Shown: piece after piece, positions 1-7,759 of the stretch
How the letters are laid out: each line of letters opens with the position of its first letter
Numbering within the stretch: the first letter of the stretch is position 1
Source of the DNA: an uncultured Clostridia bacterium
GTDB lineage: Bacteria; Bacillota; Clostridia; Christensenellales; Borkfalkiaceae
DNA length: 64,000 bases
Assembly (NCBI GenBank): GCA_947627665.1
Contig: CANQWX010000001.1
Span: 1 to 64,000 of the forward strand
Direction of reading: 5' to 3'
Translations under genes and position numbers: made by a program
The notes under the pieces: generated by a model
The model's database searches: none
The model's input: only the letters and a program-made list of their open reading frames with translations
What the model was told of the DNA's origin: nothing

Positions 1-38
1 CGATCTGTATTGCAGCTGTGCTTATTATAGCACAAAAC

Positions 39-95
39 AGAGATATATCTCTCATATTTGCAAAAGTTTTTTGGTAGACTATAAGAGATATATCT
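39..95. promoter_or_regulatory. Two copies of a palindromic operator-like motif
   Basis: The perfect 14-nt palindrome AGAGATATATCTCT lies at 39-52, and a 12-nt copy, AGAGATATATCT, recurs at 84-95, 45 nt downstream. Both sit just upstream of the XRE regulator at 111-365. This is the usual arrangement for an autoregulatory operator pair (inference). The window begins too close to see a full promoter; TATTAT at 23-28 could be its -10 box. Confidence 0.4.
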
Positions 96-110
96 TCAAG
101 GCGCGGGCGG

Positions 111-365
111 ATAAAATTAGAAGAGGCGATCACAAAGCGAATATATGATCTGTGCGACCAAAGAAAGATTGCGCCGAACAAGCTGGCGAGCATGGCGAGC
201 ATGGCGGGCATGCCGTCGGCGACGCTAAGGTGTATCTTCTACGGGCGCAGCAAAAATCCGGGAACGAGAACGATCCTCGATATTTGCCAAGCGCTGAATA
301 TCACCCTGTATGACTTTTTCGACGACCCCGTATTCAAGACGACGGACTTGGAGGGGAGTTACTGA
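111..365 (+). CDS. XRE-family HTH regulator, probably damaged at its 5' end
   Basis: This reading frame is absent from the ORF track because it lacks a normal start. It encodes a small Cro/CI-type helix-turn-helix protein containing 'EEAITKRIYDLCDQRK', 'FYGRSKNPGTRTILDIC' and the tail 'LYDFFDD', which fit the whole fold of this ~75-residue family. The frame is open from 78, after a TAG at 75-77, to TGA at 363-365. No ATG, GTG or TTG occurs before the ATG at 192, which falls inside the HTH. The family-like start would be the ATA codon at 111. A 9-nt tandem duplication (GCGAGCATG) adds three residues ('ASMASMAGM') inside the HTH. Lost start plus insertion suggest a decaying gene; rare ATA initiation is the alternative. 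Confidence 0.55.
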   Translation: MKLEEAITKRIYDLCDQRKIAPNKLASMASMAGMPSATLRCIFYGRSKNPGTRTILDICQALNITLYDFFDDPVFKTTDLEGSY

Positions 366-643
366 GCATGATAAATCGGAGGCAGAGTATTGCCCCCGAT
401 TTTTTGCTCTTTCTTGGCTGCCCCCTTTGAAGGGTGGAGCATTGCCCACCCCCTTAGTCCCCCTCCATTGGAGGGGGTTCCATTACCCTCTCCGTGGGTG
501 TGGGGTAGGGGTGTGGGGCGTGTTCTGAATACGTCACCCTGAGCGTAGTCGAATGGGTGACAAGTGGACCATGTTTCGACTTCGGCTAACGCCTCCGCTC
601 AACATGACGTGGGTGGGGGAATACAAGAGGGGGCGAACCGTTC
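366..643. repeat. Intergenic repeat block with family A copy (531-610)
   Basis: There is no credible gene here. The block holds GC-rich hairpin sequence ('CCCTCTCCGTGGG' type, 405-530) and one family A element at 531-610. That element begins ACGTCACCCTGAG, contains 'TCGAATGGGTGACAAG', and ends CTCAACATGACGT, so its ends carry ACGTCA/TGACGT. Near-identical copies lie at 7899-7979, 8033-8181 and 9407-9579. The short ORFs called here are translations of the repeat. Confidence 0.7.
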
Positions 644-1045
644 TTAAAAAATATTTTCTGCGGCGGGCTTGTAGGTGTCGGGCAGGCACTTCGTCAAATG
701 GATCATGATCTCCAGCTTCGCAAGCGCAAGGTCGTACTCCTTTTCCGCAATGAGCCGCACCGTTTCCGCCATGTAGTCGTCCATGCGCGAAATGTCGTTA
801 TGGGGGATCCAGACGTGCAGTTTTTCCTTGCGGTTTTCCCAAGAACTCTGCACGGCCTTTGCGTCCTCGCCGTTTGCGGTTTCGTCGTCCGCTTTGAGGT
901 AGAGGGTATGCAGTTCCTCGCCGAATGCGTCGAACTGGTCGGTCACATAATACCATTCAAACAGTCCCGCGCCCAAGAGCAGCAGCACCGCGATCCCGAT
1001 CGCCGTTAAAGATTTGATCATAATTATGTAAAGTGTTTTTCGCAC
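644..1045 (-). CDS. DUF4363-like membrane-anchored protein
   Basis: A 133-residue protein of unknown function. One N-terminal membrane segment ('SLTAIGIAVLLLLGAGLFEW', residues 12-31) is followed by a ~95-residue helical extracytoplasmic domain with the W-x5-L pattern seen in DUF4363 proteins ('SSWENRKEKLHVWIPH'). DUF4363 genes typically accompany DUF421 (YetF-like) genes in Clostridia, and the DUF421 gene lies upstream on the same strand. Here the two are separated by ~508 bp of repeats. The ORF begins at a GTG (1045); an in-frame ATG at 1021 would still keep the membrane segment. Neither start has a well-spaced Shine-Dalgarno sequence. Confidence 0.65.
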   Translation of the reverse strand: MRKTLYIIMIKSLTAIGIAVLLLLGAGLFEWYYVTDQFDAFGEELHTLYLKADDETANGEDAKAVQSSWENRKEKLHVWIPHNDISRMDDYMAETVRLIAEKEYDLALAKLEIMIHLTKCLPDTYKPAAENIF

Positions 1046-1072
1046 AATTCTTTGCTCGCTTTTCCCCTTATT

Positions 1073-1535
1073 GTCATTTCGACCGAAGCCGAAGGCGGAG
1101 TGGAGAAATCTCGCTCTTGCTGTCCCTTTTAGGGAAAGTACCCGAGCGAAGCGAGGGGGAAAGGGTTTCTGAGAACCCCTCAGTCACTCACTTTGTTCGT
1201 GACAGCTCCCCTGCAAGGGGCGCCAAGTGCGGTAGAGATGTTTCGACTGCGCTCAACATGACATTTAAGAATGCCTCCGCGCGGAATGACATTTACGTCA
1301 CCCTGCCCCGCGTTCTCAGTACGTCACCCTGCCCCGCGCGAAGTTCTGTTTCTCTAAGCGCGGCACGAGCCGCAGGCGAAGTAGCAAGACGAGCGTAGCG
1401 AGGCGTCGTCGAATGGGTGACGTCATGATAATGAGGACCATATTTCGACTTCACTTCGTTCCGCTCAATATGACGTGAGAATGCCCCCACCTGTCACGGC
1501 TGCGCCGTGCCACCCGCCCCCGTAAACGGGGGCAG
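1073..1535. repeat. Repeat island splitting the DUF421/DUF4363 pair
   Basis: A mosaic of three repeat families and no gene. Family B begins at 1073 (GTCATTTCGACC ... GGAGAAATCTC). Family D lies at 1117-1224 (CTGTCCCTTTTAGGGA ... CAGCTCCCCTGCAAGGGGCGCC), and the family B-type end (TTTCGACTGCGCTCAACATGACA) reaches ~1263. A family A copy spans 1321-1476. ORFs 1033-1398 (+) and 1293-1490 (-) are translations of these repeats. Confidence 0.7.
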
Positions 1536-1553
1536 GTCATGTCCCAAATCCGT

Positions 1554-2261
1554 TCACCAAACTTTATGGGCGGGGTAGGTCACCTGCAGCGTTTCAAACT
1601 TTTTTCCCTTCGCCTGCAAGTAGAGCTTTCCGTTGCCGTCGGCGGTCAAAACAAGCACCCGTTTCACATTTTGCACCTTTTGCTTTTTCAAAATGCCCTC
1701 GAAAAAAGACTGCGAAAGCCCCGTCAGTTCCAGATTTTTCTCGTCGAATTTTCCGTTGTCGATGATGACGAGGGGGAGAGAGTTCTGCATCGTTTCGTAG
1801 TCCTGTTTGGGCAGGGCGGAGAAGGTCCCGTTCGCCTCGTAGAGGGCGTAGTCCACGCAGTCGAGGGAGAAATACCCCGCCGAGCGCAAACTTTCGATGA
1901 GGTCGGAAACGTCCAAATTGTTGCGTTTGAGCTGGTAGTCGTCGATGCCGTTCTTGTTGATGACGACGGACGGCTTGCCGCTGATGAAGCTCTTCCACGG
2001 CTTGACTTTGAGGTCGAGGAGGGTCATGATCTCGTGCAAGATATAGATGGTGATCACCGACACGATGCCGTACAGAAGGGGAATGGAGGCGTCTGCCATG
2101 GGGATGCAGGCGAGTTCTGCGATGAGCAGGGTGATGACGAGTTCGAAGGGCTGCATTTCGCCGATCTGCCGCTTGCCCATGAGGCGCATGATGATGAGGA
2201 GGACGACGAAGATGACCGCCGTGCGGATCATGACGAGTACCATGTTGATAGTTTTGTTCAT
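1554..2261 (-). CDS. DUF421 (YetF-like) membrane protein
   Basis: A 235-residue protein with three N-terminal membrane helices (about residues 8-26, 37-55 and 61-79), the family signature 'MRLMGKRQIGEMQPFELV', and a cytoplasmic DUF421 C-terminal domain ('KPSVVINKNGIDDYQLKRNN', 'LVIIDNGKFDEKNL'). YetF-type proteins occur in spore-forming and related Firmicutes; their biochemical role is not established. The ATG at 2261 gives the usual length and N-terminus. No Shine-Dalgarno is visible upstream: the plus-strand bases just after the start read TTGGGGAAATG. The gene is divergent from the folate-transporter leader. The larger antisense and other-frame ORFs here (1539-2279, 1594-2478) are shadows. 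Confidence 0.85.
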   Translation of the reverse strand: MNKTINMVLVMIRTAVIFVVLLIIMRLMGKRQIGEMQPFELVITLLIAELACIPMADASIPLLYGIVSVITIYILHEIMTLLDLKVKPWKSFISGKPSVVINKNGIDDYQLKRNNLDVSDLIESLRSAGYFSLDCVDYALYEANGTFSALPKQDYETMQNSLPLVIIDNGKFDEKNLELTGLSQSFFEGILKKQKVQNVKRVLVLTADGNGKLYLQAKGKKFETLQVTYPAHKVW

Positions 2262-2317
2262 TTGGGGAAATGTATGTAAAACCGTTGCGCTTTTCGGCGG
2301 GATGTGCTATGATAGCC

Positions 2318-2412
2318 CCAGAAGAGTAGCCAAGGCGCGTTAAGTGTTGCGAAACGGGACGTTGTTCGCAAACGAAAGGGCGGGGGATTTTTCTCCCTGC
2401 GTCCTGCGGTGC
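2318..2412 (+). ncRNA. Tetrahydrofolate (THF) riboswitch
   Basis: The leader contains the conserved THF-I core: 'GAGTAG', then 'GCGTTAAGTG', a P3-like stem TTGCGAA/TTCGCAA around 'ACGGGACGTTG', then 'ACGAA'. The order and spacing match the known class, which senses reduced folates and usually precedes folT or folate biosynthesis genes. The 3' P1/P2 strands are less certain, so the right edge is approximate. The downstream ORF is an ECF S component with a terminator-like hairpin before its start. A covariance-model search would settle the call. Confidence 0.75.
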
Positions 2413-2558
2413 CGCGGCGCGTCCGCTCTCGTCGGCGCAAACTCCGCTTCGAGCCATTTGTGCAAGCCCCAATGGCAAGTGCGCTCCGTTGCGCCTTCTC
2501 TTCGCAAAAAATTGCGAAATCTTTTTTGCGAGTGTTTTTGGCTGTGTGCCGACGACGG

Positions 2559-2584
2559 ACCTCCTCGTATCAGGGAGGTTTTTT
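2559..2584 (+). terminator. Terminator-like hairpin overlapping the folT ribosome-binding site
   Basis: ACCTCC (2559-2564) can pair with GGAGGT (2574-2579), followed by six T residues (2579-2584) that end at the ATG. The right arm is also the Shine-Dalgarno sequence (GGGAGG). The hairpin could therefore act as terminator, as a ribosome-binding-site sequestor, or both, as the expression platform of the upstream THF riboswitch (inference). Confidence 0.55.
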
Positions 2585-3235
2585 ATGCAGGAAAGGGCAA
2601 AACAGGCGGGAAAGTGGAAACGGTTTCTCTATTCGGAGGCCCTGCTCGGGCTTTCCGACGCGCGGCAGATCGCCTACATCGGCGTGGTCACGGCGCTCTG
2701 CATCGCGGTGAACTTTTTCGAGTTCAAACTTGCCGATACGCAGTTCTCCTTTACCGTATTCGCAAGCATTCTCGCGGGCATGCTTTTGGGACCCGTATTC
2801 GGCTTTGTCGCGGTGTTTTTGGGGGACGCCATCGGATTTCTGGCGAATTCGGGCGGATTTTTGTACATGCCGTGGGTGGGGCTTTCGGTGGCGGTGATGG
2901 CGCTTCTCGCGGGGCTTGTGATGAAACTCCCCCTGCATTTTAAGGGGAGCTGCTACGCAAAACTTGCGATCATCTGCGTTTTGTCCCTCCTCGTCTGCTC
3001 GGTGGGGATCAACACGACGGGCTTCTACTTCTACTATACGCGCGTCGGGTTTTCGTCCAAGGCGCTCGGCTATCTCAGCGACTATTTCGGCGGCGCCAAT
3101 TTGTACTGGACGTACGCCCTCGTCCGCCTCGTGTTTATGGGACAGCTCGTCAACAGCGCCGTCAACTACGCGCTCCTCTTTGCCGCGGTGCCCCTGCTCA
3201 AAGCGGTCAAGCCGCTCAAACTCAAAATCGAATGA
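2585..3235 (+). CDS. folT: Folate ECF transporter S component (FolT-like)
   Basis: A 216-residue integral membrane substrate-binding subunit of an energy-coupling-factor transporter, with about six hydrophobic helices. It shows the ECF S-component pattern: 'IAYIGVVTALCIAVNFFEF' as first helix, then 'MLLGPVFGFVAVFLGDAIGF', 'MPWVGLSVAVMALLAGLV' and a final 'LVRLVFMGQLVNSAVNYALL'. The ATG at 2585 follows GGGAGG and lies directly after the riboswitch expression platform, so I prefer it to the longer ORF from 2489. Folate specificity is inferred from the THF riboswitch. The shared EcfT and EcfA subunits are not in this window. Confidence 0.8.
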   Translation: MQERAKQAGKWKRFLYSEALLGLSDARQIAYIGVVTALCIAVNFFEFKLADTQFSFTVFASILAGMLLGPVFGFVAVFLGDAIGFLANSGGFLYMPWVGLSVAVMALLAGLVMKLPLHFKGSCYAKLAIICVLSLLVCSVGINTTGFYFYYTRVGFSSKALGYLSDYFGGANLYWTYALVRLVFMGQLVNSAVNYALLFAAVPLLKAVKPLKLKIE

Positions 3236-3262
3236 AATTTCCCCGAGCCAACCGTTTAGCGG

Positions 3263-3292
3263 TTGACTTTCCTTTTTATAACGTGCTATAAT
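3263..3292 (+). promoter_or_regulatory. Promoter of the lgt operon
   Basis: TTGACT (3263-3268) and TATAAT (3287-3292) are separated by 18 nt, 27 nt before the lgt start. The -35 box overlaps the right arm of a small hairpin (AACCG/CGGTT, about 3250-3264) followed by a T-rich stretch, which may be a weak folT terminator. Confidence 0.7.
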
Positions 3293-3319
3293 GGGTTCAC
3301 CCTGAAAATGAGGAATACT

Positions 3320-4393
3320 ATGACATCGCTTTTTCTTGCCGGAAGTCCTCTGTTCGGCGCGAACGACAGAGGGATCATCGTCTTCGGCTTTGAGATCTAC
3401 TACTACGCCATCTGCATCGTGACGGGCATCATCGTCGCCACCACGCTCTCGGCGCTTCTCATGAAACGGCGGAACATCTCGCCCGATCTCATCTTCACGC
3501 TGTTCGTATTCTGTATCCCCGTGGCGCTCCTGTGCACGCGGCTCTTTTACTGTATCACGGACGGCATGCCCATCTCGCAGTGGTTTTCGTGGCAGAGCAT
3601 CCGCGAGGGGGGTCTGTCCATCGTCGGCGGCGCCTTGGGCGGCGTCGGAACGGGCTTTGTCGTGTGCAAGGTGAAAAAGGTCAGCTTCCTGCGCGCAGCG
3701 GACTGCGTCGTCATCACCATTTTGGCGGCACAGGCGATCGGACGGTGGGGGAATTATTTCAACCAAGAGGTGTACGGCGGCCTCGTGACGGACCCCTCTA
3801 TGCAATGGTTCCCCTTCGCGGTGCAGATCGGCAGCGAATGGCACTACGCCTTCTTCTTCTATGAGAGCCTCATCAACGCCTGCGGGTTTATCCTTCTCTA
3901 CACCCTTGCGTGGAAGTGGGCGAAGAAGCCCAACGGGCTGTTCACCTGCGCCTATTTTGTCTGGTACGGCACGGTGCGCTCCATCATGGAGCCTCTGCGC
4001 GATCCCAAATATATTTTGAGCGGCGGCGGTGTGCCGTGGTCGCTCGTCTTTTCCATTCTCATGATCGTGGGCGGCGTGACCGGCATCGGGCTGCTGCTCT
4101 ACTTCAATCATCGCAAGGAGGGCGCGCCCATCGGCAGCAAAGAGGGCGACCCGTGCGGCATCACCGAGTTCATTCCCGCCTCCAAGGACGAAAAGCCCTA
4201 TTTCAGCAAGATCAACATGCTCGGCGGGAACTATCCGCCCATGCCCGAGGAGGAGACCTTCCGCTATAAGTGGGACCGCTTCTGCGGGAAAGTGAAAGGG
4301 TGGTTCTCCAAGGACAAGAAAGACCCCGAAGAACCGACGGAGCCGACCGAACAGCCCGAGAACGGGCAAACGGAGGACGAGGAGAAAAAATGA
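3320..4393 (+). CDS. lgt: Prolipoprotein diacylglyceryl transferase
   Basis: Transfers diacylglyceryl from phosphatidylglycerol to the lipobox cysteine of prolipoproteins at the membrane. The 357-residue product has seven membrane helices and the Lgt signature 'GRWGNYFNQEVYG', plus 'YESLINACGFILLY' and 'REGGLSIVGGALGG'. The start at 3320 is chosen because GAGGAA lies 4-5 nt upstream; ATGs at 3263 and 3308 have no such site. The last ~90 residues form an acidic, proline-rich cytoplasmic tail ('PEEPTEPTEQPENG') that is not part of the catalytic core and makes the protein longer than the usual ~260-290 residues. It overlaps pncB by ATGA. Many lipoproteins elsewhere in the window would be its substrates. 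Confidence 0.95.
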   Translation: MTSLFLAGSPLFGANDRGIIVFGFEIYYYAICIVTGIIVATTLSALLMKRRNISPDLIFTLFVFCIPVALLCTRLFYCITDGMPISQWFSWQSIREGGLSIVGGALGGVGTGFVVCKVKKVSFLRAADCVVITILAAQAIGRWGNYFNQEVYGGLVTDPSMQWFPFAVQIGSEWHYAFFFYESLINACGFILLYTLAWKWAKKPNGLFTCAYFVWYGTVRSIMEPLRDPKYILSGGGVPWSLVFSILMIVGGVTGIGLLLYFNHRKEGAPIGSKEGDPCGITEFIPASKDEKPYFSKINMLGGNYPPMPEEETFRYKWDRFCGKVKGWFSKDKKDPEEPTEPTEQPENGQTEDEEKK

Positions 4394-5817
4394 GAAATTT
4401 AACGCTTTTGACCGATCTGTATCAACTCACGATGGGGCAGGGATATTTTGCCGAGGGCAAACACGAACAGCTTGCCGCGTTCGACATCTTCTTCCGTCCC
4501 AACAAACTCATCACCTATTCGGTCGCGGCGGGCATGGAGCAGGCGGCGGAATATCTCGAAAACCTGCATTTTTCCGAGGAGGACATCGCCTATCTCCGCT
4601 CCCTCGGCATCTTCCGGGAGGACTTCCTCGCCTATCTCAAAGACCTTCGCTTTACGGGGGACGTGACGGCGGTCAGGGAGGGGGAGCTGGTCTTTCCATA
4701 TGAACCCATTCTGACGGTGAAGGCGCCCATGTTGCAGGCGCAGCTCGTCGAAACGGCGCTTCTCACCTTTGTCAACCACCAGACGCTCATTGCCTCCAAG
4801 GCGGCGAAGATCTGCAAGGCGGCGGGCGGCGGCGTGATGGAATTCGGCCTCCGCCGTGCGCAGGGCGCGGACGCGGGGATCTACGGCGCGCGGGCGGCGA
4901 TGATCGGCGGTTGCGTGGGAACTTCCAACGTCCTGGCGGGCAAGATGTTCTCCGTTCCCGTTTCGGGCACCATGGCGCACAGCTGGGTGATGAATTTCCC
5001 CTCCGAACTCGAAGCCTTCCGCGCCTACGCGAGGAGCTTTCCCGACGGCTGCCTTCTGCTCGTGGACACCTACGACACCCTGCACAGCGGCATGCCGCAT
5101 GCGATCGAGGTGTTCAAAGAGCTGCGCGCCGCGGGGCATGAACCCAAGGGCGTCCGCCTCGACTCGGGCGATCTCGCCTATCTTTCCAAGGAAGCGCGCA
5201 GAATGCTCGACGAAGCGGGTTTCCCGCACGCGATCGTCTGCGCCTCGGGCGATCTCGACGAATATTCGGTGACCTCTCTTCGGCAGCAGGGGGCGAAGAT
5301 CGACAGCTGGGGCATCGGCACCAAGCTCATCACGAGCGCGGATATGCCCGCCCTCGGCGGCGTTTACAAGCTCTGCGCCGTGTTTGAGGAGGGGAAAGAG
5401 ATCCCCAAGATCAAGCTCTCGGACACGACGGAGAAGATCACCAACCCCGGCATGAAGGAGGTCTACCGCCTCTACGACGGGGATACGGGGAAAGCGATCG
5501 CCGACCTCATCACAAGGGCGGGGGAGAAGATCGACGGGGGAAAGCCGCTCGAAATTTTCCACCCCGTGGAAACGTGGAAGCGCATGACGCTCACGAATTT
5601 CCGCGTGCGGAACTTGCGCGAGCCGCTCCTGAAGGGCGGCAAACGGACGGCGCCGCCCAGACCGTTGAAGGAGATCAACGCCTATTTCGAAGCCGAATAC
5701 GGGCGGTTCTGGGAGGAATACACCCGCCTCGACGTGCCGCACATCTATAAAGTGGACCTCTCCGAAGCGCTTTACGCCTTAAAGACGGAGCTTGTCCGCG
5801 GCTATAAAGGAGAATAA
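4390..5817 (+). CDS. pncB: Nicotinate phosphoribosyltransferase
   Basis: Converts nicotinate and PRPP to nicotinate mononucleotide in NAD salvage. The 475-residue protein starts 'LTLLTDLYQLTMGQGYF', the typical N-terminus, and carries 'EFGLRRAQGADAG', 'GTMAHSWVMNF', 'DTYDTLHSG' and 'GVRLDSGDLAYLS', covering the PRPP- and nicotinate-binding barrel. Length fits the bacterial family. The start overlaps the lgt stop by ATGA, so translational coupling is likely; the longer ORF from 4270 runs through lgt and is rejected. Its place in a lipoprotein-maturation operon has no obvious functional reason. Confidence 0.93.
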   Translation: MRNLTLLTDLYQLTMGQGYFAEGKHEQLAAFDIFFRPNKLITYSVAAGMEQAAEYLENLHFSEEDIAYLRSLGIFREDFLAYLKDLRFTGDVTAVREGELVFPYEPILTVKAPMLQAQLVETALLTFVNHQTLIASKAAKICKAAGGGVMEFGLRRAQGADAGIYGARAAMIGGCVGTSNVLAGKMFSVPVSGTMAHSWVMNFPSELEAFRAYARSFPDGCLLLVDTYDTLHSGMPHAIEVFKELRAAGHEPKGVRLDSGDLAYLSKEARRMLDEAGFPHAIVCASGDLDEYSVTSLRQQGAKIDSWGIGTKLITSADMPALGGVYKLCAVFEEGKEIPKIKLSDTTEKITNPGMKEVYRLYDGDTGKAIADLITRAGEKIDGGKPLEIFHPVETWKRMTLTNFRVRNLREPLLKGGKRTAPPRPLKEINAYFEAEYGRFWEEYTRLDVPHIYKVDLSEALYALKTELVRGYKGE

Positions 5818-5818
5818 G

Positions 5819-6316
5819 ATGCGCAAACGGTATAAGGAAAAGGAAGTACAGGCGCTCGTTGCCCGCCTCAAAGAGGAATACGAGGGCGTCGTGCGCGGCC
5901 TGCGCGAAGGACAGGAGGAGCTGAAAGAGGAGAACAGGCTCCTGCGGGCGCGGCTGTCCGTCCTCGAATCGCAGCGGAGCGAGGTCTCCGTGGCGCTCAT
6001 GCGCGCCGTCAAAGAGGGGGAGCGCATCAAAGAGGAGAGCGCCGAAGAGGCGGAGGGGGAAAAGCGGGAGCTGCTGCTCCTTGCCGAAAAGTGCCGCCTG
6101 CTCTCCGAGCGTCTGCTCCGCAAATATCCCGACGAGGAGGACTGCGCCGAATTCAAGACGTTTACCGACGCCCTCCGCGCCCACCTCGGCGAAAAGACGG
6201 AGGACGAGGAGGAAGAGGACACGGGCTTTAATTTGGACGACGTTCTCAATCCCAAAGAGCCTCTCGATCTCGGCAATCTTTGCAAGGAACTCGGGCTGAT
6301 GGAGGAGGATCCATGA
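5819..6316 (+). CDS. Coiled-coil protein, DivIVA-like
   Basis: A 165-residue, highly charged protein of unknown function. Residues 1-100 are almost continuous heptads ('KEEYEGVVRGLREGQEELKE', 'ENRLLRARLSVLESQRSEV') predicted to form a long coiled coil. The C-terminus is acidic ('EKTEDEEEEDTGFNLDDVLN'). The layout resembles short DivIVA/GpsB-type division-site proteins, but I see no DivIVA N-terminal membrane-binding signature, so this is only a resemblance. Start at 5819 has AAAGGAG upstream; the ORF-track start at 5792 lies inside pncB. The stop overlaps the lspA start by ATGA. Confidence 0.7.
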   Translation: MRKRYKEKEVQALVARLKEEYEGVVRGLREGQEELKEENRLLRARLSVLESQRSEVSVALMRAVKEGERIKEESAEEAEGEKRELLLLAEKCRLLSERLLRKYPDEEDCAEFKTFTDALRAHLGEKTEDEEEEDTGFNLDDVLNPKEPLDLGNLCKELGLMEEDP

Positions 6317-6864
6317 CTGTGGCCATCGTCGGCGGGCTTGTCATGCTCGTCCTTCTCGCGCTCGATCTCGTCCTGAAAATATTGGCGGCCTGTTTTCTCA
6401 GGGGGCATGCCGCCGTACCCGTCATTCCGCACTTCATCGAGCTGACTTATACCGAAAACACGGGCATCGCTTGGGGGATGTTCGGCAACACGCCTGCCGT
6501 CATGACGGTCATCACCGTTCTCACGGTCGTCATGATCGGGGGGATCGCCGCGCTCTTCTTCACCGTGTTCAAGAGGAACACGCCCGCGCGCGTCTGCCTT
6601 GCCGTCATCGAAGCGGGCGCGCTGGGGAACCTTGTCGACCGTCTTTGCCTCGGCTATGTGCGCGATTTCGTGGACGTGTCGTCCATCGGCTTCGGCGTCT
6701 GCAACTTTGCCGACTTCTACATCACGTTCGGCGCGGTCGCCCTCCTCATCATCATTCTGTTCGTGGGCAAAGAGGCGGTCATCCCGCTCGGCAAATACCG
6801 CAGGCAGGCCAAGGAGGAAGAGGCAAAGGCGCCGCCCGCCGGGGAAGACCAAAATGGAAATTAA
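6313..6864 (+). CDS. lspA: Lipoprotein signal peptidase II
   Basis: Cleaves the signal peptide of Lgt-modified prolipoproteins inside the membrane. The 183-residue product has four helices and the two catalytic-aspartate blocks 'GALGNLVDRLCLGYVRDFVD' and 'FGVCNFADFYI', plus 'YTENTGIAWGMF' near the first loop. It is slightly longer than usual because of a charged C-terminal tail ('QAKEEEAKAPPAGEDQNGN'). The start overlaps the previous stop by ATGA and the 3' end overlaps rluD by 11 nt. Having lgt and lspA in one operon links the two lipoprotein maturation steps. Confidence 0.93.
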   Translation: MTVAIVGGLVMLVLLALDLVLKILAACFLRGHAAVPVIPHFIELTYTENTGIAWGMFGNTPAVMTVITVLTVVMIGGIAALFFTVFKRNTPARVCLAVIEAGALGNLVDRLCLGYVRDFVDVSSIGFGVCNFADFYITFGAVALLIIILFVGKEAVIPLGKYRRQAKEEEAKAPPAGEDQNGN

Positions 6865-7759
6865 GCAATTCGTCGCGGAAAGCTCCTTCCGCGTCGATGT
6901 TTTTTTGAGCGAAAGATCGGGGCTTACGCGCTCCGCCGTCAAGAAACTCTCCGAGGAGGGGAAAGTCTTTCTCGGCGGCAGGCCCGCCAAGGCGGGGGAA
7001 ACGGTGCGGGCGGGGCAGACGGTCACGGTGGAGATCCCCGACCCCACGCCCATTGCGGCAAAGCCCGAGGACATTCCCGTCGACATCGTCTACGAGGACG
7101 CCGACCTTGCCGTCGTCAACAAGGCGCAGGGCATGACGGTGCATGCGGGCGCGGGCAACTACGAGGGCACCCTCGTCAACGCGCTCTTGTACCGTTTGGA
7201 CAATTTGAGCGGCATCAACGGGGAACTTCGCCCGGGCATCGTCCACCGCATCGACAAGGATACTTCGGGGCTTCTCGTCGTCGCCAAAAACGATCGGGCG
7301 CACCTCTCCCTCTCGGCGCAGATCCAAAACAAAACGTGCAGGCGGGAATACCTCGCCCTCCTCGAAGGCGTGCTAAAAGAGCAAACGGGTCGCATTTTGA
7401 CGCAGATCGGGCGGGACCCGAAGGACAGGCGGAAGATGGCGGTGCTGCCCGCGGGGCAAGGCAGATGCGCCGAAACGGAGTACTTCACCGAGGAGCGTTT
7501 TGCGAAAAACACCCTCGTGCGGTTTTGCTTAAAGACGGGCAGGACCCACCAGATCAGGGTGCATGCAAAGTACTTGGGGCACCCCGTGGTGGGGGACAAG
7601 CTTTACGGCTACAAGAACCAGCGCTTTGCGCTGGAAGGGCAGCTTTTGCACGCGTACCGGTTGGAGCTGACCCATCCTTCCACGGGCGAGCGGATGACGT
7701 TCACCGCGCCGCTTCCCGGCTATTTCACCCGCATTCTGGAGATCGTCCGCCGCGATTGA
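6854..7759 (+). CDS. rluD: RluA/RluD-family 23S rRNA pseudouridine synthase
   Basis: Isomerises uridine to pseudouridine in rRNA. The 301-residue protein has an N-terminal S4 RNA-binding domain (residues ~1-70, 'FRVDVFLSERSGLTRSAVKK') and a catalytic domain with the RluA motif 'RPGIVHRIDKDTSGLLVVAK', whose aspartate after 'HRI' is catalytic, plus 'KTGRTHQIRVHAKYLGHPVV'. The start at 6854 gives the normal N-terminus and overlaps lspA by 11 nt. lspA-rluD is a common Firmicutes gene order. Exact rRNA target sites cannot be read from sequence, so the RluD label is by closest type. Confidence 0.88.
   Translation: MEIKQFVAESSFRVDVFLSERSGLTRSAVKKLSEEGKVFLGGRPAKAGETVRAGQTVTVEIPDPTPIAAKPEDIPVDIVYEDADLAVVNKAQGMTVHAGAGNYEGTLVNALLYRLDNLSGINGELRPGIVHRIDKDTSGLLVVAKNDRAHLSLSAQIQNKTCRREYLALLEGVLKEQTGRILTQIGRDPKDRRKMAVLPAGQGRCAETEYFTEERFAKNTLVRFCLKTGRTHQIRVHAKYLGHPVVGDKLYGYKNQRFALEGQLLHAYRLELTHPSTGERMTFTAPLPGYFTRILEIVRRD

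Noticed and set aside
1033-1398. 121-residue plus-strand ORF
   Set aside because: Made entirely of repeat families B, D and A; the same peptide pieces recur at other islands.
1594-2478. 294-residue ORF on the minus strand overlapping DUF421
   Set aside because: His/Arg-rich frame-shifted reading of the DUF421 gene, running through the riboswitch.
2570-4369. 599-residue ORF on the minus strand
   Set aside because: Antisense to folT and lgt, both with clear family motifs and expression signals.
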